From Cytobacillus firmus DS1 (GTDB lineage Bacteria; Bacillota; Bacilli; Bacillales; Cytobacillaceae), in assembly GCF_000565285.1 (NCBI RefSeq), contig NZ_APVL01000011.1, forward strand, positions 141,209-205,208: a stretch of 64,000 bases of DNA. Reading direction: 5' to 3'. The number at the start of each line of letters is the position of its first letter. Positions within the stretch are counted from its first letter, which is position 1. The position numbers and the translations under genes are program-made. This document shows positions 25,013 through 34,106 of this stretch, one piece after another. A model generated the notes under the pieces. The model was not told where the DNA came from and made no database searches. It worked only from the letters and a program-made list of their open reading frames with translations.

Positions 25013-26142
25013 TTTAAAAAATCAAGGGCATCCTGATGATCTTTTTTCATAATCTGCTCTATTAACGGGTCAGCCGGGATGACTTCTTTCTTCTTATTTT
25101 TGATAGTCCGGTAAATAGGCCTGATGGAGGCTAGACTGCTTTTTACTTTCCATTCTCCATCCTCATAGACTATTTTTAAATCGATGAGACCGAGATGATT
25201 GCCCCAGTATCCAGCCTGAACTGCAGCTGTTCCATTTATGGTTCCTGTCTTCAAGTCAATTCCAGGCACCTTTTGCAGCTCATCCTTTACAGGAAAAACA
25301 GAATGACTGTGTCCGAATAAAATAGCATCTATTCCATTAACTTTGCTGAGTGCTTGAACTGAATTGCCCTTTTTCTCCTCCAGCCCTTTATCGGATTGGA
25401 GGCCTGTATGTGCAAGGGCAACAATGATATCCGCCCCTTTGCTTTTCATAACAGGAATAAAGTGCTCGGCCGTTTCTTTTATGTTTTTCACTTTTAGGTT
25501 CCCGCGAAAATACTCTTTATTCCACTCCTCAACAATGGGAGTAATAAAGCCAATGACTCCGACATTCAACTTATGCTTTTCTCCAGCTGTATCTGTCACT
25601 TCTTTCTCGATGATGGTGTAGGGGTTAAAATAATTGAGGTCATCTTCCTCTAGCTGATTGCTGTCTTCCACATAGATATTTGCATTCACATAAGGAAAAT
25701 TGGCGCCCCTTATGCTTTCTTCCATAAAATCAATTCCGTAATTAAATTCATGATTTCCTACTGTTGCAGCATCATAAAGCAACGTGTTCATAGCCTTGAA
25801 AACAGGATGGACATTAGCCATGTCAAGCGGATGGCTTCTATAGGCATATTCATCGAGTCCATTGCCTTCAAGAATGTCCCCATTATCAAAGAGAAGGGAG
25901 TTAGGAGACTCATTTCTTGCCTGTTTAATCAGGCTGGCCGTCCTGGAAAGCCCAAACTCCACTGTTTTCCTGCGGTCATCGTAATCATAACCAATCATGT
26001 TTCCGTGCAAATCAGTGGTTTCCAACAGGCGCAGATGGATGGTTGGCGGTCCGGATACTTCAGCTTCCGTCTGGTTCCAGACAAGCAGCAGGGCTATGAA
26101 TGATAACAGCGTAATAGAATATTTTTTCATTCCCTTTTTCAT
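25000..26142 (-). CDS. Secreted 5'-nucleotidase/CpdB-like phosphoesterase, N-domain only
   Basis: This 380-aa secreted protein (signal peptide in the first 28 residues) carries the calcineurin-like metallophosphoesterase domain of the CpdB/UshA family: TTDLHGN, FDNGDILEG, TVGNHEFNYG, ALAHTG, ILFGHSHS. Full-length relatives are about 600-700 aa with a C-terminal substrate-binding domain; here the frame stops at the domain boundary (IMKKDHQDALDFLKHKK), right at the terminator. It is either a natural single-domain form or a truncation. ATG with GGGGGAG upstream. Confidence 0.83.
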   Translation of the reverse strand: MKKGMKKYSITLLSFIALLLVWNQTEAEVSGPPTIHLRLLETTDLHGNMIGYDYDDRRKTVEFGLSRTASLIKQARNESPNSLLFDNGDILEGNGLDEYAYRSHPLDMANVHPVFKAMNTLLYDAATVGNHEFNYGIDFMEESIRGANFPYVNANIYVEDSNQLEEDDLNYFNPYTIIEKEVTDTAGEKHKLNVGVIGFITPIVEEWNKEYFRGNLKVKNIKETAEHFIPVMKSKGADIIVALAHTGLQSDKGLEEKKGNSVQALSKVNGIDAILFGHSHSVFPVKDELQKVPGIDLKTGTINGTAAVQAGYWGNHLGLIDLKIVYEDGEWKVKSSLASIRPIYRTIKNKKKEVIPADPLIEQIMKKDHQDALDFLKHKK

Positions 26143-26309
26143 TCCTACTCCCCCAGACGATCAAAGATTAGTTTTCTTATTTTCTCTAGATGCAAGAAAA
26201 TTAATCAGAGATTGGGGACTTAAGAAAAAAGAAGAAAAAAAGGAAAATTTTGAAACCTTTTTACCCTTTGTTCGGTATAAAAAAGAAAATGAAATAAGGA
26301 GGTCCTCCT

Positions 26310-26642
26310 ATGGGGATACAAAGAAAGTTTTGGATCTGGGCATTATTATTTTTTATTTTAGAATCCATTTTAGCAGCCGCTGTGTCATTTTTTCTCAACT
26401 TTCCTCTTCTTGATACCCTTGCCTACAGCAGCTTCATTCTATTTGCATTAAGCTTATTTACTTTTTCTCAGGGCGATGCCTGGACCAATAATGTAATTGC
26501 CGATTCAAAATTAAATATGATGACTCATATGAATGAAGAAGAAAGAGCAGATTTTTTCATAAATCTCAATCCATTTCTTGCTGGAACTTTTGCCTTTTTT
26601 ATCGTCGGATTGATCATTACCGGATATTTGTTTATCAATTAA
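26310..26642 (+). CDS. Small membrane protein, unknown (110 aa)
   Basis: This 110-aa protein has about three hydrophobic helices (10-28, 35-50, 90-108) separated by a hydrophilic loop with DAWTNNVIADSKLNMM. The ATG follows the near-ideal AAGGAGGTCC by 3-5 nt. The family is not recognised. Its stop overlaps the stop of the convergent SDR gene by 4 bp. Confidence 0.65.
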   Translation: MGIQRKFWIWALLFFILESILAAAVSFFLNFPLLDTLAYSSFILFALSLFTFSQGDAWTNNVIADSKLNMMTHMNEEERADFFINLNPFLAGTFAFFIVGLIITGYLFIN

Positions 26643-27484
26643 TCTTTATAAAGTGTTTTGAATATAACTTTCTCCCACGTTTTCCAGCTCAGAAGGTGTT
26701 TCAGGCGAATTCTTGTTCGGACACCCTTTCCTACGGGGTATCTGAGTGCAGGTTCTTTTTCCCTAATAATGTCCACTGCTTTTTTCGCAACGATTACTGG
26801 ATCTTCATAAAAGGGCTCCCCTTTATCAAGGTACCTCTGTATTTTTATCATATATGGGTAATAAGGCGAGTCTCTTTTCAAAGAGGGCTCCGATATTTTT
26901 TTCCCTGTTGTCCAAATGCCTGTCCTGAAAGACCCTGGTTCAATCAGCACCACATTTACTCCAAACGGCTTGACTTCAAGCCTAAGTGATTCACTCCAGC
27001 CTTCTACCGCAAATTTTGAAGCGGCATATGGCGATAAGCCCGGAAAACCTACTCTTCCGCTGATGGAGCTTATATTTATGATGGTTCCCGATCCCTTTTC
27101 CCGCATAAATGGCAGAACTGCCTGAGTCACGGCAATCGTTCCAAAGACATTTGTTTCAAACTGTTCTCTATACTCATTCAGTGGTATTTCTTCTGCAAAT
27201 CCCGCTCCTGCGTAGCCTGCATTATTGATTAAAACATCAACCGAAGGAAATTGTGCCAGCTGGCTTTTTAAATTTTCAATAGAAGCTGATGAAGTGACAT
27301 CCAATTCGCGAATGGAAATCTGAGCAAGTACTCCCTCTTTATCAGCTTTCTCCATTAATATTTTGCTTTTATCCAAGTTCCTCATTGTTGCAAGAACTTG
27401 AAAATCATTCTTTGCCAGCTCAATTGCCATTAATACGCCAAATCCGCTTGAACATCCGGTAATGACTGCGTATTTGCTATTCAA
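26639..27484 (-). CDS. Short-chain dehydrogenase/reductase (YusZ-like)
   Basis: This 281-aa classical SDR has the nucleotide-binding TGCSSGFG at residues 9-16, NNAG at about 88-91, catalytic Ser in NISSISG, and YAASK with Tyr and Lys. The C-terminal extension RYPVGKGVRTRIRLKHLL fits the YusZ-like group. Substrate unknown. TTG start with AAAGGATGA 7 nt upstream. Monocistronic. Confidence 0.88.
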   Translation of the reverse strand: MNSKYAVITGCSSGFGVLMAIELAKNDFQVLATMRNLDKSKILMEKADKEGVLAQISIRELDVTSSASIENLKSQLAQFPSVDVLINNAGYAGAGFAEEIPLNEYREQFETNVFGTIAVTQAVLPFMREKGSGTIINISSISGRVGFPGLSPYAASKFAVEGWSESLRLEVKPFGVNVVLIEPGSFRTGIWTTGKKISEPSLKRDSPYYPYMIKIQRYLDKGEPFYEDPVIVAKKAVDIIREKEPALRYPVGKGVRTRIRLKHLLSWKTWEKVIFKTLYKD

Positions 27485-27600
27485 ATACCATCATCCTTTC
27501 TCTGGGCTGAATTTTTTTGTTTCAAATGTAAATAGATATATAATTAAATGTAAAAGTATTATAAAATAATAAATATATTGATAATAAGAGGATGAACAAG

Positions 27601-27900
27601 TTGGCTCACATATTTATCAGCATTTTTCTGATTTTATCCGGTTTGATTCCTGCAGTGCAGCAAAGCCAGGAGCCGATTGATTTCAGTGACTCGGGAAGAG
27701 ATGCCATTGTAATCGATTCACCGGCCCTGAAAAACCCTGTTTTTTGCAGCACATTGGTAACTGCAGCAAAAACAACCGCAAAGACAACCAATTTTATATC
27801 ACAGCAGATGTATTTTCAGACTCTTACATCTGCTGCATTCCATAGAAGCAGCGAATACATGACACCCTACATGTTTCAGAGTAATTATCTCCGCATTTAA
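27601..27900 (+). CDS. Predicted exported small protein, unknown
   Basis: This 99-aa product begins with a signal peptide (AHIFISIFLILSGLIPAVQQ) followed by a polar, Ser/Thr-rich region with one Cys. The TTG at 27601 is chosen because AGAGGATGA ends 5-6 nt before it; ATG 27592 would sit inside the ribosome binding site. Family not recognised. It lies 41 bp upstream of the permease gene and may share its transcript. Confidence 0.5.
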   Translation: MAHIFISIFLILSGLIPAVQQSQEPIDFSDSGRDAIVIDSPALKNPVFCSTLVTAAKTTAKTTNFISQQMYFQTLTSAAFHRSSEYMTPYMFQSNYLRI

Positions 27901-27941
27901 TGGAACCGTGAAGAAACCTACTAAAGTGTGGAGGAATGGAA

Positions 27942-28955
27942 TTGGAAACGATTAAATCACTTTTTAATAATAACGGCTTTAAAAGATTCGTCATTTTTGG
28001 AATTATAGTTCTGGCTCTTTACCTGTCGAGAAGCATGATTAATTTAATCCTGATTACTTTTATTTTTTCCTTCCTGATGGATAGGCTCGTGAAACTGGTC
28101 CTTTCAAGATTTAAACTGAATAGAAAACTGACAGTCGTAACCCTTTATATAGGCATTATCGGCCTGCTTTCTATCGGGGTTATTAAGTACCTTCCTTTAA
28201 TAGTTACTGAAATTTCACAGCTGTTTAAGCAGGTTGAAGGCTTTTATACCCAGAAGCATGACAATATTGTCATCACATACATTGTGCAAATGCTTGAAAG
28301 AAATGAAATTACGAAGTATCTTGAACAGGGCTTTGCGTTCCTGCTGCAATATTTCTCAGATATTAGCCATATTGCGGTTCAAGTATTGCTGTCCCTTATC
28401 CTTAGTTTGTTCTTCCTGCTTGAAAAGCCTAAACTGACAGAGTTTACTTTAAAGTTCAAATACAGCAAAATGGCTCCCTTTTATAATGAGATTTCCTACT
28501 TTGGAAGTAAATTTGTGCAAACATTTGGAAAGGTCATTGAAGCTCAAGTGGTCATTGCCACAGTGAATTGCATCCTGACTACACTTGCCCTTTGGATAAT
28601 GGACTTTCCTCACCTGATGGGCTTGTCCATACTTATTTTCCTGCTTGGGCTAATTCCAGTGGCAGGTGTGATTATTTCCATGGTTCCTTTATGTACAATC
28701 GCCTATTCTCTCGGCGGCTTCATTCAGGTGTTTTATATTGTCCTTGTGATTATGGTGATCCATGCGATTGAAGCTTATATTTTAAATCCTAAGCTTATGT
28801 CTTCCAAAACAGATTTGCCTGTATTTTATACGTTCATCGTACTGATTTTCTCAGAGCATTTCTTCGGTGTCTGGGGATTGATTGTCGGTATACCGGTGTT
28901 TGTGTTTCTTCTGGATGTACTTGAAGTCAAGAGCAATCCGCCGAAAATACAGTAA
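27942..28955 (+). CDS. AI-2E family (TqsA/YueF-like) permease
   Basis: This 337-aa membrane protein has about seven to eight helices. The C-terminal motifs HAIEAYILNPKLMS and FSEHFFGVWGLIVGIPVFVFLLD are typical of the AI-2E/UPF0118 family. Members have been linked to autoinducer-2 export and Na+/H+ exchange; the substrate here cannot be told. The TTG at 27942 fits GGAGGA with a 6-nt spacing; ATG 27936 is too close. Confidence 0.88.
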   Translation: METIKSLFNNNGFKRFVIFGIIVLALYLSRSMINLILITFIFSFLMDRLVKLVLSRFKLNRKLTVVTLYIGIIGLLSIGVIKYLPLIVTEISQLFKQVEGFYTQKHDNIVITYIVQMLERNEITKYLEQGFAFLLQYFSDISHIAVQVLLSLILSLFFLLEKPKLTEFTLKFKYSKMAPFYNEISYFGSKFVQTFGKVIEAQVVIATVNCILTTLALWIMDFPHLMGLSILIFLLGLIPVAGVIISMVPLCTIAYSLGGFIQVFYIVLVIMVIHAIEAYILNPKLMSSKTDLPVFYTFIVLIFSEHFFGVWGLIVGIPVFVFLLDVLEVKSNPPKIQ

Positions 28956-28959
28956 CTTG

Positions 28960-28990
28960 AAAAAACACACAGTCCCGCTGTGTGTTTTTT
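28960..28990. terminator. Bidirectional terminator
   Basis: AAAAAACACACAG (28960-28972) pairs with CTGTGTGTTTTTT (28978-28990), serving the permease gene and the convergent HIT gene. Confidence 0.88.
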
Positions 28991-29400
28991 TATTTATTCA
29001 CTGCGCCTCTTTTATTATCAGGCTGCTTCAGCCAATGCCTGAGCCCTTTTCCTGCGTGTGGTTCATCATTATATCTGGGTATGACGTGCAGATGGCTGTG
29101 AAGAATGGATTGGTTTGAAGCTTCACCGACATTCCATCCAAGAGTATACCCATCCGGTGCATACTTTTTATCCAAATAATCCTTCGCTTTTTGAAGAAGT
29201 TTATATGTATCCTTCCACTCTTCAGCCGTTAAGTGAAAGGCATCTGAATGATGTGCTTTTGGCACAATGACCCCGCAGCCCTCCAAAACGTCCTGTTCTT
29301 TATCGTGCTGAAGAAAATAGCAAGTGCTGTTTTCAAAAATGATATTCTGGTGTGGATCCTTGTGGGGACTGCAAAAAGGACAATTTTCCTGATATGTCAT
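28990..29400 (-). CDS. HIT-family nucleotide hydrolase/transferase
   Basis: This 136-aa histidine-triad protein has the active-site motif HSHLHVIPR and two N-terminal CPFC-like Cys (NCPFCSPH) that may bind zinc. HIT proteins hydrolyse nucleotide phosphoramidates or dinucleoside polyphosphates. The ATG follows the stop of the upstream P-loop gene directly, so the two are co-transcribed. Confidence 0.88.
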   Translation of the reverse strand: MTYQENCPFCSPHKDPHQNIIFENSTCYFLQHDKEQDVLEGCGVIVPKAHHSDAFHLTAEEWKDTYKLLQKAKDYLDKKYAPDGYTLGWNVGEASNQSILHSHLHVIPRYNDEPHAGKGLRHWLKQPDNKRGAVNK

Positions 29401-30249
29401 TTAATCATTTCCTTTCCTTACAGGGTAATTGATCAGGGAATTTTCTAAAGTGATTTTGTGGGAACGCTCATCATATGCAGAGTTATTGATTACAGTCTTT
29501 CGGATAGTCAGTTTTTTCAGGATTTCTTCTTCAGCCTGCCTTCTTGCTTTTAAAACCTTTATTGTACCTTCTTCCCCGCTTAACTGATTCTGCTTTCCAT
29601 ATCCTTGCTGGGTATAGTAATTGATAAAACCCTCTGACCAGCTTTTCGGCCGTTCTTTAATAGCTTTTTTAAAGGAGTATCCAATGTTATCCTGGTTGAT
29701 ATAAATTAGCATCGGATTAAGCTTTTTCACCGAATGTTCCAGCGCTAAAACATAGTCCAATATCTTTGTTTGGGAAGCCCCATATTTAATCATCCCGACC
29801 GTAACGGGATTCTGTATAAAACAGCATTCAAAAATATGAACTTTATTGGTGTTTTCAGCTTGCCTGGCGAATCTTGCCCACTTTTGAGTGATGAGTTTAA
29901 TATTTTGCTCCAATGGCAGCTCATAGATATCATGTTTAAATGCTTTTTCATAAAATGCATCTGGAAGATCTGATCCCAGTTTTTTATAAGGCAGCAAAAA
30001 GCCATTATCTTCTGAAATGCTTTTCTCTGAAATTTGCTCTCTAAAAGGGCTAAATTCTTCTAATAAGAGCTGCCACTCATCATTAGTAAAGTAAGCGACA
30101 CTTTCAAAATCTGCCGGGTGGCTGAGATCACCTTCGAAGTATACTTCTGCTTCGATGCCTTTTTGCTTAAGCACTTCATAGGCCAATCTTGCCGTAGTCG
30201 ATTTGCCTGAACCCGGCAGGCCTTCGATTAAAATTAATTTTGTATCCAT
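29401..30249 (-). CDS. P-loop NTPase, kinase-like, unknown substrate
   Basis: This 282-aa protein starts with a P-loop LIEGLPGSGKSTTARLA (Walker A GLPGSGKS) as in small-molecule and nucleoside kinases. No further family signature is recognised; IFECCFIQNPV may be part of a Walker B-like or lid region. Start at 30249 (AAGGTGA 5 nt upstream) removes a 10-residue extension. It is coupled to the HIT gene. Confidence 0.75.
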   Translation of the reverse strand: MDTKLILIEGLPGSGKSTTARLAYEVLKQKGIEAEVYFEGDLSHPADFESVAYFTNDEWQLLLEEFSPFREQISEKSISEDNGFLLPYKKLGSDLPDAFYEKAFKHDIYELPLEQNIKLITQKWARFARQAENTNKVHIFECCFIQNPVTVGMIKYGASQTKILDYVLALEHSVKKLNPMLIYINQDNIGYSFKKAIKERPKSWSEGFINYYTQQGYGKQNQLSGEEGTIKVLKARRQAEEEILKKLTIRKTVINNSAYDERSHKITLENSLINYPVRKGND

Positions 30250-30365
30250 TGACTCACCTTCGCAAAATTTAGAATTCACATTCTATTGTAAAGTATAAAA
30301 AGAAAAACAAACAGCATTATTAACTGTTTGTCTTTGGAAGGAAGGATATTTTTTAAGGAAACGGC

Positions 30366-30752
30366 TTAAACGGATTTATCCAGGCAGGCAATCAGGCGCT
30401 TCTCAATATCTGATGCCATTTCTTTAAGGTTCTGACTTTCCATCATACTTATTAACACACTTGGCCTTGGCAATCCTATCTTTGTTTTGCCGCTTTCTTT
30501 ATATACAACGATTTTACAGGGGAGAAAATAGCCAACGATTTTATCTTCTTTCAGTACTCTCTCCGCCTCCTGGGGATTGCAGACTTCAAGGACCTTAAAT
30601 TCTTCATCCAGATGAAAGCCCTTCTCCTCCAGCTTCTCTTTAATATCAAAAGTCCAAAGTACACCAAACTTTTCATCTTTTAAATGTGTTTCCAATGCGG
30701 TAATTGCTTCTTCAATGGATTTCTCTGATTTAACTGTGTAATCAAAATTCAT
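30366..30752 (-). CDS. DUF302 family protein
   Basis: This 128-aa soluble protein matches DUF302: FGVLWTFDIKEKLEEKG, FKVLEVCNPQEAERVL, GYFLPCKIVVYKESGKTKIGLPRPS. The family is widespread and often linked to metal or redox genes, but its role is unknown. Start ATG 30752 follows AGAGGTGA; the GTG three codons earlier lies within that site. Confidence 0.85.
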   Translation of the reverse strand: MNFDYTVKSEKSIEEAITALETHLKDEKFGVLWTFDIKEKLEEKGFHLDEEFKVLEVCNPQEAERVLKEDKIVGYFLPCKIVVYKESGKTKIGLPRPSVLISMMESQNLKEMASDIEKRLIACLDKSV

Positions 30753-30877
30753 AGCAGTCACCTCTTTTTCATGTCCTTTTTAATATGAACAAACTGCTGT
30801 TTTTTTACTATAGAATGTTGGTGAACTGCTATGAGATATTGATTGAGATCGTTTTTTGGTGTGACCGGGTTTCATAT

Positions 30878-31192
30878 CTAAGACACAAGTTTAAGTCCGA
30901 TTGCAGCACTTAATACCATTGCAATAAAGAATATCCTTTTGGCATCTTTGGGCTCTCCGTACAGAATCATGCCAAGAATGGATCCTCCGGCAGCACCAAT
31001 TCCAGTCCAGACCGCATAAGCTGTCCCCATCGGCAGTTCTTTCATGGCCAGCGCAAGGAACCAGAAGCTGGCACCAAAGGCGCCAACAAGCAAAAGTAAG
31101 GATTGCCAGTTCCGTTTTTGGTGCAGGCTGTTTATCATGGTGACACCTGTCATCTCAAAAACCCCAGCAAGAATCAGATACAGCCAGCTCAT
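30878..31192 (-). CDS. ykkD: SMR guanidinium exporter subunit YkkD
   Basis: This 104-aa small multidrug resistance protein has four helices, the conserved membrane Glu in [11 protein letters not shown] (E13), and [15 protein letters not shown]. It forms a heterodimer with YkkC. Its start overlaps the ykkC stop by 4 bp. Because the operon is under a guanidine riboswitch, the relevant substrate is probably guanidinium rather than drugs. Confidence 0.9.
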   Translation of the reverse strand: MSWLYLILAGVFEMTGVTMINSLHQKRNWQSLLLLVGAFGASFWFLALAMKELPMGTAYAVWTGIGAAGGSILGMILYGEPKDAKRIFFIAMVLSAAIGLKLVS

Positions 31193-31527
31193 GAACTTTC
31201 AGCTCCTTTTGATTCGTCTTCGTTTGTCACCAGCTTTAAGCCAAGTACACCTAGTAATAAAATAAGGACAAGAATGATTTTAGATAATTTCAAGGGCTCT
31301 CCGAAAAATATAATTTCAGATAGGACTGTCCCGGCGGTGCCCATGCCAACAAAGACAGCATAAACCGTTCCCACAGGCAGGACCTTGCCAGCCATGATCA
31401 TCAAATAAAAACTGACTGCTATGCATAGGATGGTCCCTGCCCATGATAATGGATCATCCGCATGCTTTAAGCCAATTACCCAAAACACTTCAAAAAATGC
31501 AGCAATAAATACCTTTAGCCACTGCAT
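31189..31527 (-). CDS. ykkC: SMR guanidinium exporter subunit YkkC
   Basis: This 112-aa SMR protein with four helices has the membrane Glu in [13 protein letters not shown] and [14 protein letters not shown]. The length equals B. subtilis YkkC when ATG 31527, preceded by AAAAGGGGCTGA, is used. A longer frame would read back through the riboswitch and is rejected. Exporter half paired with YkkD. Confidence 0.92.
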   Translation of the reverse strand: MQWLKVFIAAFFEVFWVIGLKHADDPLSWAGTILCIAVSFYLMIMAGKVLPVGTVYAVFVGMGTAGTVLSEIIFFGEPLKLSKIILVLILLLGVLGLKLVTNEDESKGAESS

Positions 31528-31569
31528 GAAATCAGCCCCTTTTAAACGAATAGTATTCCCGGAAAAAGA

Positions 31570-31611
31570 AAAAAGCCCGGAAGATATCTGATGATCAGTA
31601 TCTCCCAGGCT
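31570..31611 (-). terminator. Terminator of the guanidine riboswitch
   Basis: A long hairpin joins AGCCTGGGAGATA to TATCTTCCGGGCT around GATCATCAG, followed on the - strand by six T. Its 5' arm is part of the aptamer, so ligand binding would free ykkCD transcription. Confidence 0.85.
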
Positions 31612-31692
31612 TTTATCCCTCCGTGGCATAGCCATAAAAGCTATGAGTTTTCTCTCGGACCAGGCCAGCTGCAGCTGCGGAACCCTAGAAAA
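31601..31692 (-). ncRNA. Guanidine-I (ykkC) riboswitch
   Basis: Read on the - strand, the conserved blocks are CTAGGGTTCCGCAG, CTGGTCCGAGAGAAAAC, CACGGAGGGATAAAAGCC and TGGGAGATA, the signature of the ykkC class that senses guanidinium. It is directly upstream of ykkC. Confidence 0.94.
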
Positions 31693-31765
31693 CCTTTTTA
31701 TTAGATTTACTGGCATTATAACAAAATAAAATCAGCTTTTCCATAATAATAGATGAAAATAGATA

Positions 31766-32044
31766 TCAAGACACATGATCAGCAAGGACATATTCTTTTT
31801 CCCATTTCCTGCTGTCTGATATTTCAGCTGATAAAGAATGCAATGAGCACATGGATGCAATATGGCTGATTGATGGCGGATAAGGACTTCTCCTAATATG
31901 TCCTTTAATATAGTTCAAAGCCATTTCATAGTCGAAATCAAGGCAATAATCAAAATAATAATGAACGATTTCGTTTTTAATCCGAAATGAGGGATAGATT
32001 CTTTCAATAAGAACAAAAAGCTTCAGCATCTCTGTTTTGTTCAT
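31766..32044 (-). CDS. Small protein resembling phage helicase loader/inhibitor (G39P-like)
   Basis: This 92-aa helical protein contains YPSFRIKNEIVHYYFDYCLD and MALNYIKGHIRRSPYPPSIS. The pattern of an aromatic helix followed by a lysine/arginine-P-P-S/T-I turn resembles the N-terminal domain of the phage SPP1 G39P helicase loader/inhibitor family. That is a weak, motif-level resemblance. ATG start with AAAGGATTGG. No other phage genes are nearby. Confidence 0.5.
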   Translation of the reverse strand: MNKTEMLKLFVLIERIYPSFRIKNEIVHYYFDYCLDFDYEMALNYIKGHIRRSPYPPSISHIASMCSLHSLSAEISDSRKWEKEYVLADHVS

Positions 32045-32095
32045 TTTACCAATCCTTTATTATTATGTTAATTCAATTATTGCCTTTTTTACTAA

Positions 32096-32125
32096 AACAA
32101 AACCCCTTCATCTCCGCAGGGGTTT
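32096..32125 (-). terminator. Terminator of exoA
   Basis: AAACCCCT (32100-32107) pairs with AGGGGTTT (32118-32125) and is followed by TTTTGTTTT on the - strand. Confidence 0.8.
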
Positions 32126-32129
32126 CGCT

Positions 32130-32885
32130 TTACATTTCCAATTCAAGCGCTACCGGGCAATGATCGCTGCCCATAATGTCGCAGTGAATCTGTGAATCTA
32201 GTATTCTTTCTTTTAGCTTTTCGGACACGATAAAATAATCAATCCGCCAGCCGATATTCCGCTCTCTAACCTTGGCCATATATGACCACCAGGTATAAGC
32301 TCCCTCAGCATCAGGATATTTATAGCGGAATGCATCTACAAACCCGGAATCCAGCAGTCTGGTCATTTTTCCACGTTCTTCATCAGTAAAGCCTGAGTTG
32401 CCCCTGTTGGATTTTGCATTTTTTAAATCTATATCGAAATGAGCCACGTTTAAGTCCCCGCACATGATCACAGGCTTAATCTCATCCAGGCCAAGTAAAT
32501 ACTCCCGGATCCGCTCTTCCCACTCAAGGCGGTATGGAAGCCGGGCCAGATCACGCTGTGAATTCGGAGTATAGACATTAACAAGATAAAAGCCTTCATA
32601 CTCAAGCGTGAGAATCCTGCCTTCAGGTTCTGTTTCGTCATCGCCCAATCCATAGCGGACAGAGAGCGGCTCTTTTTTTGTAAATACAGCTGTACCGGAA
32701 TATCCTTTTTTTATCGCATAATTCCAGTATTGGTGATAGCCTTCCAGTATGAGCTCAATCTGTCCTTCCTGCAGTTTGGATTCCTGAATGCAAAATATGT
32801 CTGCATCCACTTCTTTGAAGTAATCCATAAATCCTTTTTTCACACATGCCCTTATGCCATTCACATTCCATGAAAAGAGTTTCAT
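32130..32885 (-). CDS. exoA: Exodeoxyribonuclease III / AP endonuclease
   Basis: This 251-aa enzyme of the exonuclease III family cleaves DNA at abasic sites and trims 3' ends in base excision repair. Active-site blocks: SWNVNGIRA (Asn), IQESKL (metal Glu), GYSGTAVF, VYTPNSQ, CGDLNVAH, RIDYFIVS, GSDHCPV with the terminal Asp-His pair. Length matches B. subtilis ExoA. AAGGAGATATA lies about 8-10 nt before the ATG. Confidence 0.95.
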   Translation of the reverse strand: MKLFSWNVNGIRACVKKGFMDYFKEVDADIFCIQESKLQEGQIELILEGYHQYWNYAIKKGYSGTAVFTKKEPLSVRYGLGDDETEPEGRILTLEYEGFYLVNVYTPNSQRDLARLPYRLEWEERIREYLLGLDEIKPVIMCGDLNVAHFDIDLKNAKSNRGNSGFTDEERGKMTRLLDSGFVDAFRYKYPDAEGAYTWWSYMAKVRERNIGWRIDYFIVSEKLKERILDSQIHCDIMGSDHCPVALELEM

Positions 32886-33022
32886 TGCTATTATATCTCC
32901 TTATGTTAAAAAATCTGTCTGAATACAACATTACCATGGAAATTCAATACTTGCACAGTTAAAGTCCTGTAACAGGAACGGCAATCCACAAGAAAATGCA
33001 GCCTATTTTTATAAGCGTTGCT

Positions 33023-33337
33023 TTATTGCCTGAATATCATGGTACCGGCATTCATCTGCACTAATTTGATCTTTTCACCCCGCTTAATACTTTCATATAA
33101 TGATGCCGTCAGCTCAAAGGATTTGCCATTATCCAGCCGTATCCAATATTCTTCATGGGTGCTGAAGTTGCTTAAGTAATTATCAACCGAAGTCAGACGA
33201 TATTTCTCATCTATTTCCCCTTCGTATTCAGTCATTTTGGTCTCCGCAGCTACAAGACCTGAAATGAACCCGTAATAGACGACCAGCAATACGGCTGCCA
33301 TTTGAATGTAAAGACCTGATTCCATCCACTTTTTCAA
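33023..33337 (-). CDS. Hypothetical membrane-anchored protein
   Basis: This 104-aa protein has one N-terminal helix (about 10-30) and a polar external domain with EEYWIRLDNGKSFELTASLYESIKRGEKI. It would be anchored facing outward. Family not recognised. TTG start with GAGGGATGA close upstream. Confidence 0.6.
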   Translation of the reverse strand: MKKWMESGLYIQMAAVLLVVYYGFISGLVAAETKMTEYEGEIDEKYRLTSVDNYLSNFSTHEEYWIRLDNGKSFELTASLYESIKRGEKIKLVQMNAGTMIFRQ

Positions 33338-33426
33338 TTGTTCATCCCTCTGTTTCTATTGTTTGTAGTGAGCTACCCTCAATAGATTGGGATAAACCTT
33401 AGAATTTCAAACGTCTATACAATAAA

Positions 33427-33450
33427 AAATGCCCAAATTAGTGGGCATTT
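33427..33450 (-). terminator. Terminator of the thiamine salvage operon
   Basis: AAATGCCCA (33427-33435) pairs with TGGGCATTT (33442-33450); the thiE stop lies in the loop and T-rich sequence follows on the - strand. Confidence 0.8.
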
Positions 33451-34106
33451 CTCATTATTCTATTTACTGAATCATATAACTTGGCGGCTGCTTTTTCTGG
33501 TGAATCCGCCTGGCTGATTGCAGAAATGACAGAAACACCGTCTGCTCCTGCCTCAATTATGGGAGATGCATTTTCAGAAGTAATTCCGCCTATTCCTACA
33601 ACAGGAATTTGGATGTCGGCAGATCTTAATTCTGTCAAAAAAGTAAGTCCCTGTACTGCTTTGGCATCTGCCTTTGTGGATGTCGGATAAATAGGCCCTA
33701 TGCCAATGTAATCTGCGCCTTGACGGATCGCTGTTTCCGCTTCCTGCATGCTGTGCACGGAGACTCCCAGGATTTTGCTGCCAATTTTCCTTCGGACCGC
33801 ATCAGCTGCTTCATCGTCCTGGCCTATATGAACACCATCTGCATTTATTTTAAGTGCCAATTCAATATCATCATTTACAATAAAAGGGATACTGCTCTCT
33901 TTGCAGATTGCTTGAAGCTTTTTTGCGAGCGATTCCTTTTCTTTGCCATGAAGGCATCCTGCTCCTTTTTCACGGAATTGAAATAACGTAATTCCTCCTT
34001 TGATGGCTGATTGAAGGACTTTTTCAGGATCCTGATGGCAATTGGTGCTGCCCATGATAAAGTATACTTTTAATAAGTTTCTCATTGCCTGCGGATTAAC
34101 AGCCAT
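33438..34106 (-). CDS. thiE: Thiamine-phosphate synthase ThiE
   Basis: This 222-aa TIM-barrel enzyme joins HMP-pyrophosphate and thiazole phosphate to thiamine phosphate. Motifs: [50 protein letters not shown] 34106 (product begins [18 protein letters not shown]) is chosen because AAGGAGA lies about 9 nt upstream inside thiD; a longer frame runs back through thiD without support. Overlaps thiD by 11 bp. Confidence 0.93.
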   Translation of the reverse strand: MAVNPQAMRNLLKVYFIMGSTNCHQDPEKVLQSAIKGGITLFQFREKGAGCLHGKEKESLAKKLQAICKESSIPFIVNDDIELALKINADGVHIGQDDEAADAVRRKIGSKILGVSVHSMQEAETAIRQGADYIGIGPIYPTSTKADAKAVQGLTFLTELRSADIQIPVVGIGGITSENASPIIEAGADGVSVISAISQADSPEKAAAKLYDSVNRIMRNAH

